21,377 nt of DNA from a virus, in the IMG/VR virus record IMGVR_UViG_3300022602_000482, positions 1 to 21,377 of that record, one strand, 5' to 3'. How positions within the stretch are numbered: position 1 is the first letter of the stretch; each line of letters opens with the position of its first letter. The position numbers and the translations under genes were made by a program. The notes under the pieces are model-generated. The model had not been told where the DNA came from. It saw nothing but the letters and a program-made list of their open reading frames with translations, and searched no databases. This document shows positions 5,415 through 11,783 of the stretch, piece after piece.

Positions 5415-5745
5415 AATAACTCCGCGTTATTAAACCCAAAACTGCATAAAGCAGCACCGCATACAAAGTACAAAACACCACAATATCAGTCGTGATTGTT
5501 GTTTCTATACCCAGTAATGCTTTTTGCACCCAGTCTTGATCAGGGTTATAGTAGTTAACCTTCGGCTCATAGTAGATACCGATCTTTACTTTGCCTGTGT
5601 CGTATGGGACGGAACCCTTTGTCAAGCTTGACTGCCTAACAAACGCAGGATCATTTCTAAGTTTCGGTTTACTATTATTATTTCTATCCAACATAAGATC
5701 ACCATTAGCCATATTGCGAATTTCATGTCGTCTCCTTTTATTCAT
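5407..5745 (-). CDS. YDTGKVKIGI-type phage protein with C-terminal membrane span (112 residues)
   Basis: The central part, PYDTGKVKIGIYYEPKV followed by DQDWVQKALLGIE, matches a common small phage protein in which 'YDTGKV.IG..Y.P' precedes 'D.D..Q.ALLG'. The C-terminus (IVVFCTLYAVLLYAVLGLI) is a membrane span, which is less usual. The N-terminus is basic and asparagine-rich. ATG 5745 forms an ATGA overlap with the previous gene but has only a weak Shine-Dalgarno. The strong Shine-Dalgarno just inside this gene belongs to another frame (see 5622-5726), so the true N-terminus is uncertain. Function unknown. Confidence 0.75.
   Translation of the reverse strand: MNKRRRHEIRNMANGDLMLDRNNNSKPKLRNDPAFVRQSSLTKGSVPYDTGKVKIGIYYEPKVNYYNPDQDWVQKALLGIETTITTDIVVFCTLYAVLLYAVLGLITRSYYE
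5622..5726 (-). CDS. Possible overlapping hydrophobic micropeptide (34 residues)
   Basis: AAGGAG lies 5 nt before ATG 5726 and opens MKFAIWLMVILCWIEIIIVN, ending in a short basic tail (MILRLLGSQA). It lies wholly inside the preceding gene's frame. The initiation signal is far stronger than that of the host gene. The peptide looks like a signal anchor, without a clear lipobox. It may be a real overlapping gene, or the original start of the host gene separated by a frameshift in the AAT-repeat run at about 5675-5690. Tentative. Confidence 0.35.
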   Translation of the reverse strand: MKFAIWLMVILCWIEIIIVNRNLEMILRLLGSQA

Positions 5746-6236
5746 AGTGTGCCCCCAAAATATTTATGCAACTCCACATACAAAGCCTTGGCTTGTTGTA
5801 GCGATATATCTCTGAGTAATCCCTCAATGTTCCAACGTACAACGGGCACTTCATTCTTAGGCTCGGGTATTGCTACGGGTCTGCGTTTTATTTCGACAGG
5901 CTTCTTTTTCTTGCCGTTGTGCAACTTCGTGCCATGCGCTTGGGCAAATGCTTGTACGGGTATGTATTTATCTGCCTTGGCAAACAACTCGCTGCACACA
6001 GGGTCTCGCACCACCATGCCTACCTTTATGAATTGCCCGATCATGGTCTCGGTCGTGACTGTCTTGATGCCCTGCTTGTACATAGCGTCTATGACATTTT
6101 TAGATACGCATCCCTCGTTGTCTCTGATGTAGTTAAATATGATCTCGCTCTTTGACATTTTATTCTCCTGTTGTAAATCTTCTGGCTCTGTCCACTCGTT
6201 AATGGCTTTTTTTAAGGCTTCTTGTAATGTTGGCAT
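5742..6236 (-). CDS. Putative winged-helix DNA-binding protein (164 residues)
   Basis: Residues about 25-90 (SKSEIIFNYIRDNEGCVSKN, then DAMYKQGIKTVTTETMIGQF and GMVVRDP) read as helix-turn-helix with a wing: a first helix, a GC+SKNVID turn, a recognition-like helix and a short strand pair. The middle is lysine- and proline-rich, with KKKKPVEIKRRPV acting as a basic linker. The C-terminus (NIEGLLRDISLQQAKALYVE, ending YFGG) is a helical hairpin found at the end of several phage DNA-binding proteins. ATG 6236 has a perfect AAGGAGG 6 nt upstream. The longer frame to 6269 is not supported. It may regulate phage or host genes; targets are unknown. Confidence 0.68.
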   Translation of the reverse strand: MPTLQEALKKAINEWTEPEDLQQENKMSKSEIIFNYIRDNEGCVSKNVIDAMYKQGIKTVTTETMIGQFIKVGMVVRDPVCSELFAKADKYIPVQAFAQAHGTKLHNGKKKKPVEIKRRPVAIPEPKNEVPVVRWNIEGLLRDISLQQAKALYVELHKYFGGTL

Positions 6237-6237
6237 C

Positions 6238-6450
6238 TTAGTCCTCCTTATCATCGTTGTGTCTAACATTATACATATCTTGTAGGTCGGTAAACCTCGA
6301 GAGCAAACTTCTCATCAAGCCATATTTATGGTCGTTCTGTTCAAAGTTAGCGCTTACTGATACGGCAAGGCTCAATGCTTGGCATATCAGGTCTATCTCC
6401 CTGTCGTGCAATACGATAGATTTGGATACATCGGGTTTACTCTTAATCAT
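6238..6450 (-). CDS. Hypothetical helical protein (70 residues)
   Basis: The protein starts MIKSKPDVSKSIVLHDREID and is predicted to be mostly helical (LICQALSLAVSVSANFEQND, MRSLLSRFTDLQDMY). No family is recognised. ATG 6450 overlaps the end of the previous gene by 8 nt. The open frame to a TTG at 6456 adds two codons without support. The gene ends with AAGGAGGAC, which is the Shine-Dalgarno of the next gene. Confidence 0.68.
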   Translation of the reverse strand: MIKSKPDVSKSIVLHDREIDLICQALSLAVSVSANFEQNDHKYGLMRSLLSRFTDLQDMYNVRHNDDKED

Positions 6451-6724
6451 GGGCAACTTCCACGATTGGCATCTCTAACACATGGAAAAACTCGGAGTAG
6501 TCTTGTCTCATATCTCCATCATCGTCATACTTGACTGGGTACGCAGTAAAGAAAAACGTCTCGCCGTCACAGTATAAGTTGATGTCATACTCAGCGCCGT
6601 CTATCTCCACGTAGTCCCAATCATCGTGGTCGGTGTAATGCCCATCAGGGCAATGCACCATTGGGTTAAGGCTTATGCCTTTGCTTAGTAGTTTGAGTAC
6701 TATCTTTCTTTGCAGTTCGTTCAT
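6443..6724 (-). CDS. Hypothetical acidic phage protein (93 residues)
   Basis: An N-terminal helix (MNELQRKIVLKLLSKGISLN) precedes an aspartate-rich beta-like part (DHDDWDYVEIDGAEYDINLY, FFFTAYPVKYDDDGD). The strongly acidic, small beta fold recalls DNA mimics and other host-takeover proteins only in composition. That is not an assignment. ATG 6724 follows AAGGAGAAGGAC, whose codons also encode the EGEGQ tail of the upstream gene, and overlaps it by 4 nt. Confidence 0.72.
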   Translation of the reverse strand: MNELQRKIVLKLLSKGISLNPMVHCPDGHYTDHDDWDYVEIDGAEYDINLYCDGETFFFTAYPVKYDDDGDMRQDYSEFFHVLEMPIVEVAHD

Positions 6725-7008
6725 TGTCCTTCTCCTTCTGTGTATTCCTCTACCATGTGCTCGGCTATTTCGTACCAGTTAACGTCTGAGAGAAACGCTA
6801 AAGCGTATGACATGGCTAACCCGTCAGGTATTTCCGCACATTCAAAAATTACTTCTTCGGCATACTGTTTGATGCTCTTAGCCAATCCGTATGTATCTTC
6901 GGGGTCAAATTTAGAATAGTATTCGGCGGGATTAAACCCATCAAATACCTCTAGATTTACTCTCCACGTAGCGTAGTTAGTCCATCCGTTGTATGTTGTG
7001 TCTGTCAT
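6721..7008 (-). CDS. Conserved phage protein with YNGWTNYATWRVNLE signature (95 residues)
   Basis: The N-terminal YNGWTNYATWRVNLEVFDG is a highly recurrent signature of small phage proteins. The rest is helical and acidic (LAKSIKQYAEEVIFE, LSDVNWYEIAEHMVEEYT). The family is widespread but uncharacterised. Length is typical. The start is fixed by AAGGAGAAGGAC 3 nt before ATG, an unusually close spacing, and by an ATGA overlap with the previous gene. The EGEGQ tail is encoded by the next gene's Shine-Dalgarno. Confidence 0.85.
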   Translation of the reverse strand: MTDTTYNGWTNYATWRVNLEVFDGFNPAEYYSKFDPEDTYGLAKSIKQYAEEVIFECAEIPDGLAMSYALAFLSDVNWYEIAEHMVEEYTEGEGQ

Positions 7009-7139
7009 TGTCCTTCTCCTTCTTCTAGTTCACTATCATCTACCTCAAAGCGCAGTAACCTTGAGCCATCAAAGATCTCGATCAGATCGAAATCAATCCC
7101 TGCCTTATGTAAGGCGTCATACAGTTCTTGTGCAGTCAT
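7005..7139 (-). CDS. Small acidic phage protein, MTAQELYDAL type (44 residues)
   Basis: The frame begins MTAQELYDALHKAGIDFDLI and continues EIFDGSRLLRFEVDDSELEE to EGEGQ. One helix followed by two strands and an acidic tail is the usual form of this very short phage protein, which I have seen as MTAQxLYDAL...GIDF..VEIF.G.R.L. Function unknown. AAGGAG lies 7 nt before ATG 7139. The stop overlaps the next start as ATGA. Confidence 0.78.
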   Translation of the reverse strand: MTAQELYDALHKAGIDFDLIEIFDGSRLLRFEVDDSELEEGEGQ

Positions 7140-7157
7140 TTACTTTCTCCTTGGTTG

Positions 7158-7179
7158 AATGGGGGGAAATCCCCCCGTT
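7158..7179. repeat. G6-AAAT-C6 hairpin, copy 1
   Basis: A perfect 6-bp G:C stem with an AAAT loop (GGGGGGAAATCCCCCC, 7161-7176) is extended by three weaker pairs. It lies about 20 nt downstream of the peptidase gene stop, on the 3' side in leftward transcription, and before the Shine-Dalgarno of the 44-residue gene. There is no T-run on either strand, so it is not a standard intrinsic terminator. See the four other copies. Confidence 0.85.
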
Positions 7180-7199
7180 AAAAATCGTGATTGCTGAGA

Positions 7200-8330
7200 T
7201 CATGCGTACGCATACACCGAGTCGAACAAGTCAATCAGTAATGAATCGGGGTCTTCTACCCACGCACGACTAAGTGCCTCGTTCACCCACTCCTCGGTCA
7301 TGCGTGATCGGTCGATCATCTTGATTGCCATCTCTGTATCTTCGGGGTACACGGCTTCTGCCATAAGCTCTAGCAGAAAGTCAAACATACCTACCTGCGC
7401 ATCGAGTAGCGCATCTTGTACATCTTGGGCATAGTAATCAGCGTAGGTTGTAAACGACTTACTAAAGTTAAATGAGTTGTCGGTCGTCTTGTCCCAGTTG
7501 TACGCATAGGCACCGTATGCGTAGTCGTCTTGATCCCATTTACTCTCATGTATCTTAGGGTCACGACTGGTCGGCAAGGTATCCCAGTCAATAAGCAGCA
7601 CTTGCTTGGACAACTGTTCATAATGCACAAGGTCAAGCGACTCGAACTCGCTGTGCTCACGGTCGTAGCCTACGCTAATGTTTGTACACTCAGGGATGAT
7701 GCTAGTAAACTCTGCGGTATCTGTGTACACACCACTATCGTCAGGCGAGTACATCATCACATCGGTATAGCCGTCAATATTGAGAGCATTAGATAAGTCC
7801 TGCGCAAACGCATCGCTACAACACCTAGACCATCCTTGATGTGTAATGACACTATCTATGCCACGTCTATCAAACGCTATCGCACGATCAAACTCAGCAA
7901 GCAGATCGGGATAGTTCTTAGCCAGATACTTAGCACCGATACCCCCGCACTCCTCACCTTGCGTAAAGATATAGTACCCATTCACACCTTCGTGCATCAT
8001 GTGCATGAGCAAGGCAATACCCGCACCATCATCGGCGCCGAGGGGCGCACCACACGCAGACCATTTGGTTGCAGTCATGGTGATATTGTTCTTACCCTCG
8101 ACACGGTGCACCGTATCTACGTGCGACACGAATAGTGTGCGGTGTCTTGACTCGGTTCGGTAGTCCACGTGCAAGTTACCACACGCATCAATAAAGGATA
8201 TATCCCACAAGAACTCGGGTATGGCCGTTGCTAACCAGTTTGTAAAGTCAACATTGGTTTGTGATTTGTGTGGTCGCTTGAGACTGAGTGCGTACTTAAG
8301 CGTTTTGTAGAGTGTAGATTTTTTATTCAT
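7200..8330 (-). CDS. Clan MH zinc metallopeptidase (M20/M28-like), 376 residues
   Basis: A phage-encoded di-zinc exopeptidase-like enzyme. All expected ligand positions are present and in order: H70 and D72 in VSHVDTVH, the bridging aspartate in LGADDGAG (D100/D101), the general base and ligand in TQGEECGG (E126/E127), D153 in IAFDRRG and H226 in GYDREHSEFES. LGADDGAG resembles PepT-like M20 enzymes, and the late DREHS...D..HY resembles M28. The extra C-terminal 120 residues are acidic and tyrosine-rich and probably non-catalytic. No signal peptide, so cytoplasmic. ATG 8330 is chosen (AAGGA 8 nt upstream, overlapping the previous stop). Likely roles are peptide or small-amide hydrolysis during takeover, but the substrate is unknown. 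Alternative: a related aminoacylase or amidohydrolase. Confidence 0.85.
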   Translation of the reverse strand: MNKKSTLYKTLKYALSLKRPHKSQTNVDFTNWLATAIPEFLWDISFIDACGNLHVDYRTESRHRTLFVSHVDTVHRVEGKNNITMTATKWSACGAPLGADDGAGIALLMHMMHEGVNGYYIFTQGEECGGIGAKYLAKNYPDLLAEFDRAIAFDRRGIDSVITHQGWSRCCSDAFAQDLSNALNIDGYTDVMMYSPDDSGVYTDTAEFTSIIPECTNISVGYDREHSEFESLDLVHYEQLSKQVLLIDWDTLPTSRDPKIHESKWDQDDYAYGAYAYNWDKTTDNSFNFSKSFTTYADYYAQDVQDALLDAQVGMFDFLLELMAEAVYPEDTEMAIKMIDRSRMTEEWVNEALSRAWVEDPDSLLIDLFDSVYAYA

Positions 8331-9621
8331 TTGTTTCTTCCTTGGTTGTTTGTTCAGGCGCATGGTCTGTGTGGTATCTGTTGCCGTCTATCTCGACATA
8401 GTCTGTGCAGTCGTTTGTGTACCAGTTGAATGACCCCTCGCATTGCCAGCAGTTGTCTCTGAGATCGTACTCATTGGTATCCTCGGCACAGCATATGCGG
8501 TCATCGTCACATGGGTAATACTCACCCTCACTCTCAATAAATACCACATCGTCATGAGTATGGTACTCACCGTCTACATCACACACGATCTCATTGTCAT
8601 CGAGGTAGTCTGTATGGTAGTAGTCACCGCCAACGGATATGACACAGTCTTCGGGTAAGTAGTACTGGTCACCTCTGCGTGAATACGCATAGATATAGTT
8701 GTTGCTACAGCAACGTTCGCATATACCACGATCTTCGTGCATACCGACCCAGTAACCGTCATCTTGATCGTAGCCCTCACCGCAGTCCTCGCATGTGTTC
8801 TCAGACACCTCTCGTGTTAAGCCCGATGTGCTATCCATTTCGTAATCACCGTCAGGGTCAATCACAAAATACGTACCTGTTGATGTGTTCTTGAGTGCGG
8901 CACGCTTTACGTCACCGTCAAGGTACGGTGCAACCCAATCATCTCGGTGCGGTATAGCCTTGAGACGGAACCCCTCCCAGTCGCTTGCTTTTTTATAGCC
9001 CTGAGACTTAAGCCACGCCTCTAGTTGCTCATCGCTGTGTGAGTAGCCGTCATTGTTCTTGCGATAACTTCGCACGAACACCTTATCATCAGGGTCGCTA
9101 TCGTTGATCAGCGCACGCCCGACTGTGTCGTTACCCTCCTCACGCACCGCCATTGCCCAACCATGCGCAGGGTCATAGCACTCATAAGGATGTGTACTAA
9201 ACGATGTATTCACCATGCAAGACCTTGGCCCACGTTGCAAGTGATAGATCATCTCTGCGGTTGTGCGTACGATCCTGACACCGTTTACCACATGAAGCGC
9301 TTGGATGTCACGTATCTCATGGTCTGACAAGTCAGGGAAATGTCTGCGTAGATACTTGCCAATGGTTGTGATGGTCTGACGATCTGCCTCACCTGCTCGG
9401 TCGTCCTGTGTGTAGGCTATGCGAGTGGGGTCAGTCTCGGATTTGTAGGGATGCTCTAACACCAGTTGATGCCAGTCTTTGGGACGGGCTAACTCTAACG
9501 CATCCCAGATCGCAGGATGCACACGGTGTTTGTAATACTCTCTGTGAAACCAAGGGCGTGACTTGCGCAATACCTCTTGAAGTAAAAAGACCCATTGGGT
9601 GGTGATAAGTTGTCTACTCAT
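8323..9621 (-). CDS. Large conserved hypothetical protein with cysteine-rich repetitive C-terminus (432 residues)
   Basis: Three parts are visible. Residues 1-100 are helical (FLLQEVLRKSRPWFHREYYK). About 100-260 carries HLQRGPRSCMVNTSFSTHPY, GWAMAVREE and GRALINDSD, a motif set that also includes FVRSYRKNN and AWLKSQGY. From about 275 there is CEDCGEGYDQ...GICERCC, a likely zinc site, followed by short repeats around GGDYYHTDYLDD, DGEYHTHDDV, EGEYYPCDDD and DGNRYHTDHA, with further cysteine pairs. The C-terminus is very acidic. I cannot name the family. It overlaps the peptidase gene by 8 nt, so the two are co-translated and may cooperate. ATG 9621 has AAAGGAG upstream. Confidence 0.8.
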   Translation of the reverse strand: MSRQLITTQWVFLLQEVLRKSRPWFHREYYKHRVHPAIWDALELARPKDWHQLVLEHPYKSETDPTRIAYTQDDRAGEADRQTITTIGKYLRRHFPDLSDHEIRDIQALHVVNGVRIVRTTAEMIYHLQRGPRSCMVNTSFSTHPYECYDPAHGWAMAVREEGNDTVGRALINDSDPDDKVFVRSYRKNNDGYSHSDEQLEAWLKSQGYKKASDWEGFRLKAIPHRDDWVAPYLDGDVKRAALKNTSTGTYFVIDPDGDYEMDSTSGLTREVSENTCEDCGEGYDQDDGYWVGMHEDRGICERCCSNNYIYAYSRRGDQYYLPEDCVISVGGDYYHTDYLDDNEIVCDVDGEYHTHDDVVFIESEGEYYPCDDDRICCAEDTNEYDLRDNCWQCEGSFNWYTNDCTDYVEIDGNRYHTDHAPEQTTKEETNE

Positions 9622-9639
9622 TTGCTTTCTCCTTTGTTG

Positions 9640-9849
9640 TTACTCTTTCGAGCCATCGTTTTCAATCGTGATTTTTGTCTCAATGATGAAGTGGTAATCC
9701 CCTCGCTCACCGAGCATACGAGCGTCACGTTCCGCTTGTAATCTGTTGGTGTAGATACCCTCGGTGTATCTACTTGCCGTGTCTTTCTTATATCCGTACA
9801 GCATGTACACCATGACACACTCTCCTTTGTTAACGTATGTAAACTTCAT
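9640..9849 (-). CDS. Hypothetical small protein (69 residues, alternative start gives 57)
   Basis: The core is MVYMLYGYKKDTASRYTEGI followed by an amphipathic helix (RLQAERDARMLG) and a final strand pair (YHFIIETKITI). It looks like a small alpha/beta protein; family not recognised. Two start sites are equally well equipped: ATG 9849 (AAAGGAG, 7-8 nt) and the in-frame ATG 9813 (AAAGGAG, 9 nt). The 12 residues between (FTYVNKGECV) would then be either an N-terminal extension or untranslated leader. Confidence 0.7.
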   Translation of the reverse strand: MKFTYVNKGECVMVYMLYGYKKDTASRYTEGIYTNRLQAERDARMLGERGDYHFIIETKITIENDGSKE

Positions 9850-9875
9850 TTGCTTTCTCCTTTTAGTGTTTTACA

Positions 9876-10604
9876 TTAAATCGAATCGGGGGAAATCCCC
9901 CCGATCTCTAACCCATGCCATGTGTGTGGCACAGCGTCATTTGGCTTTAGCTTCTCGATGATCGTGATTGCTCGTCTCATCTGCGCTATCAACTGCGCTC
10001 GTTCCTCGGTAGGTTCGATCAGTTGCTCGGTCTCGGCGTTGCCCAGTTCCTTTTGAGTACGGACAAGCAAAGTTTGTTTTTGTTTTGTATTGGGGCGTTT
10101 GGTTCTTTGGAATGGAACTTTGCGCTTAGTCTTTGGTGCGTGTGGTATCGCCTCGAATAGCAGGGCTATCTCTGTGCGTTTGGATGTGGGTATCCAATCC
10201 GTCCAATGGTCTCCGTTGTTGGGGATGTCCGCATCTTTGGCTATGGTAGACGGGGTCATCGGCTTATCTGTCTGCTCATCTCTAAGCAACTGGAGTGCCT
10301 CAAACTTAGTCAACAGTTTCTCCATCAGTTTGATGTACGCACTAAACGCAACGTCTCGCTCGGGTTTGTGTTTGCCGTCATGCCTTGCCCCTACCTTGGC
10401 GTTGGAGAGTTCGTATTTGAGTGGTGAGATGAGACGTGACCATAACTTTCGGTGTTGTAGTCTTAGCATCTTGTCTGACCTCTGCGCTTTCTTTGCTTTG
10501 AGTATCGCTGCTTTCTTTTGTTCGAGTGCTTCGGGTTGGGCTATGCGTTTGCTTAGTCTGTTGTGCAACTCTTGCGGTTTCATTTTCACGTATGGTTTTG
10601 TCAT
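9876..10604 (-). CDS. Hypothetical basic helical protein (242 residues)
   Basis: The first 90 residues are very basic and helical (KMKPQELHNRLSKRIAQPEA, KKAAILKAKKAQRSDKMLRL). The centre is polar and the region around 155-180 is again basic (KTKRKVPFQRTKRPNTKQKQ). The C-terminal part is helical with ERAQLIAQMRRAITIIEKL. Composition suggests nucleic-acid binding, but no fold or family is recognised. AAAAGGA precedes ATG 10604. It is the first gene after the non-coding gap 10605-10999, so it may open a transcription unit. The last codons (GGISPDSI) lie in hairpin copy 2, so the hairpin is translated. Confidence 0.75.
   Translation of the reverse strand: MTKPYVKMKPQELHNRLSKRIAQPEALEQKKAAILKAKKAQRSDKMLRLQHRKLWSRLISPLKYELSNAKVGARHDGKHKPERDVAFSAYIKLMEKLLTKFEALQLLRDEQTDKPMTPSTIAKDADIPNNGDHWTDWIPTSKRTEIALLFEAIPHAPKTKRKVPFQRTKRPNTKQKQTLLVRTQKELGNAETEQLIEPTEERAQLIAQMRRAITIIEKLKPNDAVPHTWHGLEIGGISPDSI
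9883..9905. repeat. GAATC-G5-AAAT-C6 hairpin, copy 2
   Basis: An 8-bp perfect stem (ATCGGGGG with CCCCCGAT) around an AAATC loop. It overlaps the last codons of the 242-residue gene, just upstream of its stop in leftward reading. The first 20 nt, GAATC to C6, are identical to copies 4 and 5. Confidence 0.88.
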
Positions 10605-10618
10605 GATTAAAATCCTTT

Positions 10619-10798
10619 TTAGGTTATTAGTCTTTGGTGGTGTCCGAGACTACTCATTGTGCCACAACTTTGGACAGTTGGGAAGCCCCTTGAATACTGC
10701 GTTTGTGCCATTTGTGTCCGACACGTATATCGTTTTAAAAGAACACTAACGCCAAAGTAAAATAAAGAATGTCCGAACCAAATAAAGAATGAACACAT
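10619..10798 (-). CDS. Possible small open frame (59 residues), weakly supported
   Basis: ATG 10798 is preceded by AGGAGG at 10 nt, and the frame runs 59 codons to a TAA just before the next gene. The N-terminus is hydrophobic (MCSFFIWFGHSLFYFGVSVL) and the rest is polar (RYTCRTQMAQTQYSRGFPTV). The good Shine-Dalgarno supports it. The composition of the second half and its overlap with repeat-like sequence argue against it. No family is recognised. Confidence 0.3.
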   Translation of the reverse strand: MCSFFIWFGHSLFYFGVSVLLKRYTCRTQMAQTQYSRGFPTVQSCGTMSSLGHHQRLIT

Positions 10799-10942
10799 AT
10801 ATAAATACCCTCCTATATATAAATATATATTTAAATAGATAAGTAAGTAAGACAGTTTTTGAGGACACGCAATAACGGCGGGGCTTTTCGACTGTCGGAA
10901 GTTTAGTCCAGGTGCTTAATCATGGATAGGTAATTTTTGAGA

Positions 10943-10970
10943 GACTAAAAACCCTTTTTGGTGCTTAGTC
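10943..10970. other. Hairpin GACTAA...TTAGTC
   Basis: Arms GACTAA and TTAGTC (6 bp) enclose a second short pairing ACC/GGT across an internal loop. A T-run lies in the loop rather than after the stem, so terminator function is doubtful. It sits directly beside hairpin copy 3. Confidence 0.5.
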
Positions 10971-10974
10971 TTAC

Positions 10975-10996
10975 ATTGGGGGGAATCCCCCCCAAT
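10975..10996. repeat. ATT-G6-AATC-C6-AAT hairpin, copy 3
   Basis: A 9-bp perfect stem (ATTGGGGGG with CCCCCCAAT) with a 4-nt loop. It lies 3 nt downstream of the stop of the 69-residue gene in leftward reading. It has no T-run. Confidence 0.88.
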
Positions 10997-10999
10997 CTC

Positions 11000-11209
11000 C
11001 TACTCAAAGAGAGCCAGTTGCTTAGGTGCATGGGTGCACCATGCTTGATAGTCTGCCGCTGTCTCGAACACTAAGCCACGTTCCATAAGGTTGTGTTTCT
11101 TAAAGACGTAGACCATGTGCTGCTTATTGGGTGAGGGTTTGTAGTGTTGCACATGGTAGTGTGTTGAGCCAATGGTGATGATGCCTTGATATGTGATGCT
11201 GGGTTTCAT
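11000..11209 (-). CDS. Hypothetical small protein (69 residues)
   Basis: It starts MKPSITYQGIITIGSTHYHV and continues QHYKPSPNKQHMVYVFKKHN, then a helix ETAADYQAWCTHAPKQLALFE. A beta-sheet followed by a helix is likely. It is unknown to me. ATG 11209 has GAGGA 6 nt upstream, within the last codons of the preceding membrane-protein gene. The longer frame to 11260 only overlaps that gene. Followed at once by hairpin copy 3. Confidence 0.72.
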   Translation of the reverse strand: MKPSITYQGIITIGSTHYHVQHYKPSPNKQHMVYVFKKHNLMERGLVFETAADYQAWCTHAPKQLALFE

Positions 11210-11211
11210 GA

Positions 11212-11391
11212 TTAGTCCTCGAAGTGTAGGGTGAAGTAAGTAAAATAAGCGCCTGTACAAATAGCAAATACCATGAGTAGTAAGACGGCAAGGAAAGGTG
11301 CATCGGCACAGATACGATTGGCAAAATACAATGTGCCAATGGAGAGTGCAAGGATGACGAATAGGTGAGAGATGATTTCAATACGTTTCAT
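11212..11391 (-). CDS. Small two-span membrane protein (59 residues)
   Basis: ATG 11391 opens MKRIEIISHLFVILALSIGT, then LYFANRICADA, then a second hydrophobic stretch PFLAVLLLMVFAICTGAYFT and a short end FTLHFED. Two membrane spans joined by a short polar loop with one arginine and one aspartate are evident, with a basic N-terminus predicted to be cytoplasmic. The size fits a holin-like or other takeover membrane protein, but no lysis gene is nearby, so holin is not claimed. The gene is flanked by same-strand genes with gaps of 2 nt on both sides. Confidence 0.72.
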   Translation of the reverse strand: MKRIEIISHLFVILALSIGTLYFANRICADAPFLAVLLLMVFAICTGAYFTYFTLHFED

Positions 11392-11393
11392 GG

Positions 11394-11534
11394 TTAGAAC
11401 TCCTCATTAAGAATACGGATAACCTCGGCATCGTCTCGATCTTTAAGAGCTTCGCAAAGCTCGTCATTCTCAAGGGCGAGTTGAGGGTCAATGGTGCGCT
11501 CGGCACACTCGGTCATAAATTCTGTTTTAGTCAT
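11394..11534 (-). CDS. Small acidic protein (46 residues)
   Basis: ATG 11534 opens MTKTEFMTECAERTIDPQLA, followed by LENDELCEALKDRDDAEVIR and ILNEEF. It is a fully helical, very acidic peptide. AAGGGG lies 5 nt before the ATG. It sits with 2-nt gaps between the neighbouring genes, which supports a real gene. Family and role unknown; the 'ALENDEL..AL...D...V..IL..EF' layout is common in tiny phage proteins. Confidence 0.7.
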   Translation of the reverse strand: MTKTEFMTECAERTIDPQLALENDELCEALKDRDDAEVIRILNEEF

Positions 11535-11536
11535 GA

Positions 11537-11719
11537 TTACCCCTTAAAGAATAGGTTGAATTTCTGCTCGTACTCGCAACGACTTGCGAAGATTTCCACG
11601 AACATTTGCTCGGACGTACTGAGCCAAGCCGTGGGTTGCTCACCTGACATAAATAAAAGCATTGCGTAGTTTTCGAGGGTTTCGATACGCTCATCAATAT
11701 ACTGATTAAAAGATTTCAC
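11537..11719 (-). CDS. Hypothetical helical protein with GTG start (60 residues)
   Basis: GTG at 11719 is chosen: GGAG lies 6 nt upstream and the protein begins (M)KSFNQYIDERIETLENYAM, a clean helical start. The extra upstream codons to 11776 look like leader. The rest (LLFMSGEQPTAWLSTSEQMF, VEIFASRCEYEQKF) is helical. No recognised family. The gene stop is 2 nt from the next start. Confidence 0.7.
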   Translation of the reverse strand: MKSFNQYIDERIETLENYAMLLFMSGEQPTAWLSTSEQMFVEIFASRCEYEQKFNLFFKG

Positions 11720-11783
11720 GGTTATCTCCAGTTGACAGTTAAAAGAACAGCGCAGAAACCTCGTGTCCCTGCGCATCGAAAAA

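Larger units (their letters stand above)
10605..10999. other. Non-coding gap with AT-rich tract and hairpins
   Basis: About 395 nt without a well supported gene. It holds a long alternating A/T tract (about 10793-10852), a direct repeat AAATAAAGAATG (two copies, about 20 nt apart, 10760-10791), a hairpin at 10943-10970 and repeat hairpin copy 3. GGTGCTTARTC occurs twice (about 10910 and 10960). An AT-rich, repeat-bearing gap inside the leftward arm could be a promoter region for the 242-residue gene or a replication origin. No clear -35/-10 pair or binding-site array decides between these. Confidence 0.5.

Noticed and set aside
10090-10749. 219-codon plus-strand open frame
   Set aside because: Antisense to the 242-residue gene; the only plus-strand gene it would make in the left arm, without promoter or ribosome site. 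The minus-strand frame ends properly and has a Shine-Dalgarno.
11212-11391. The 59-residue two-span membrane protein as a holin
   Set aside because: Size and topology would fit, but no endolysin or spanin gene is nearby and it lies in the early arm; left as an unnamed membrane protein.
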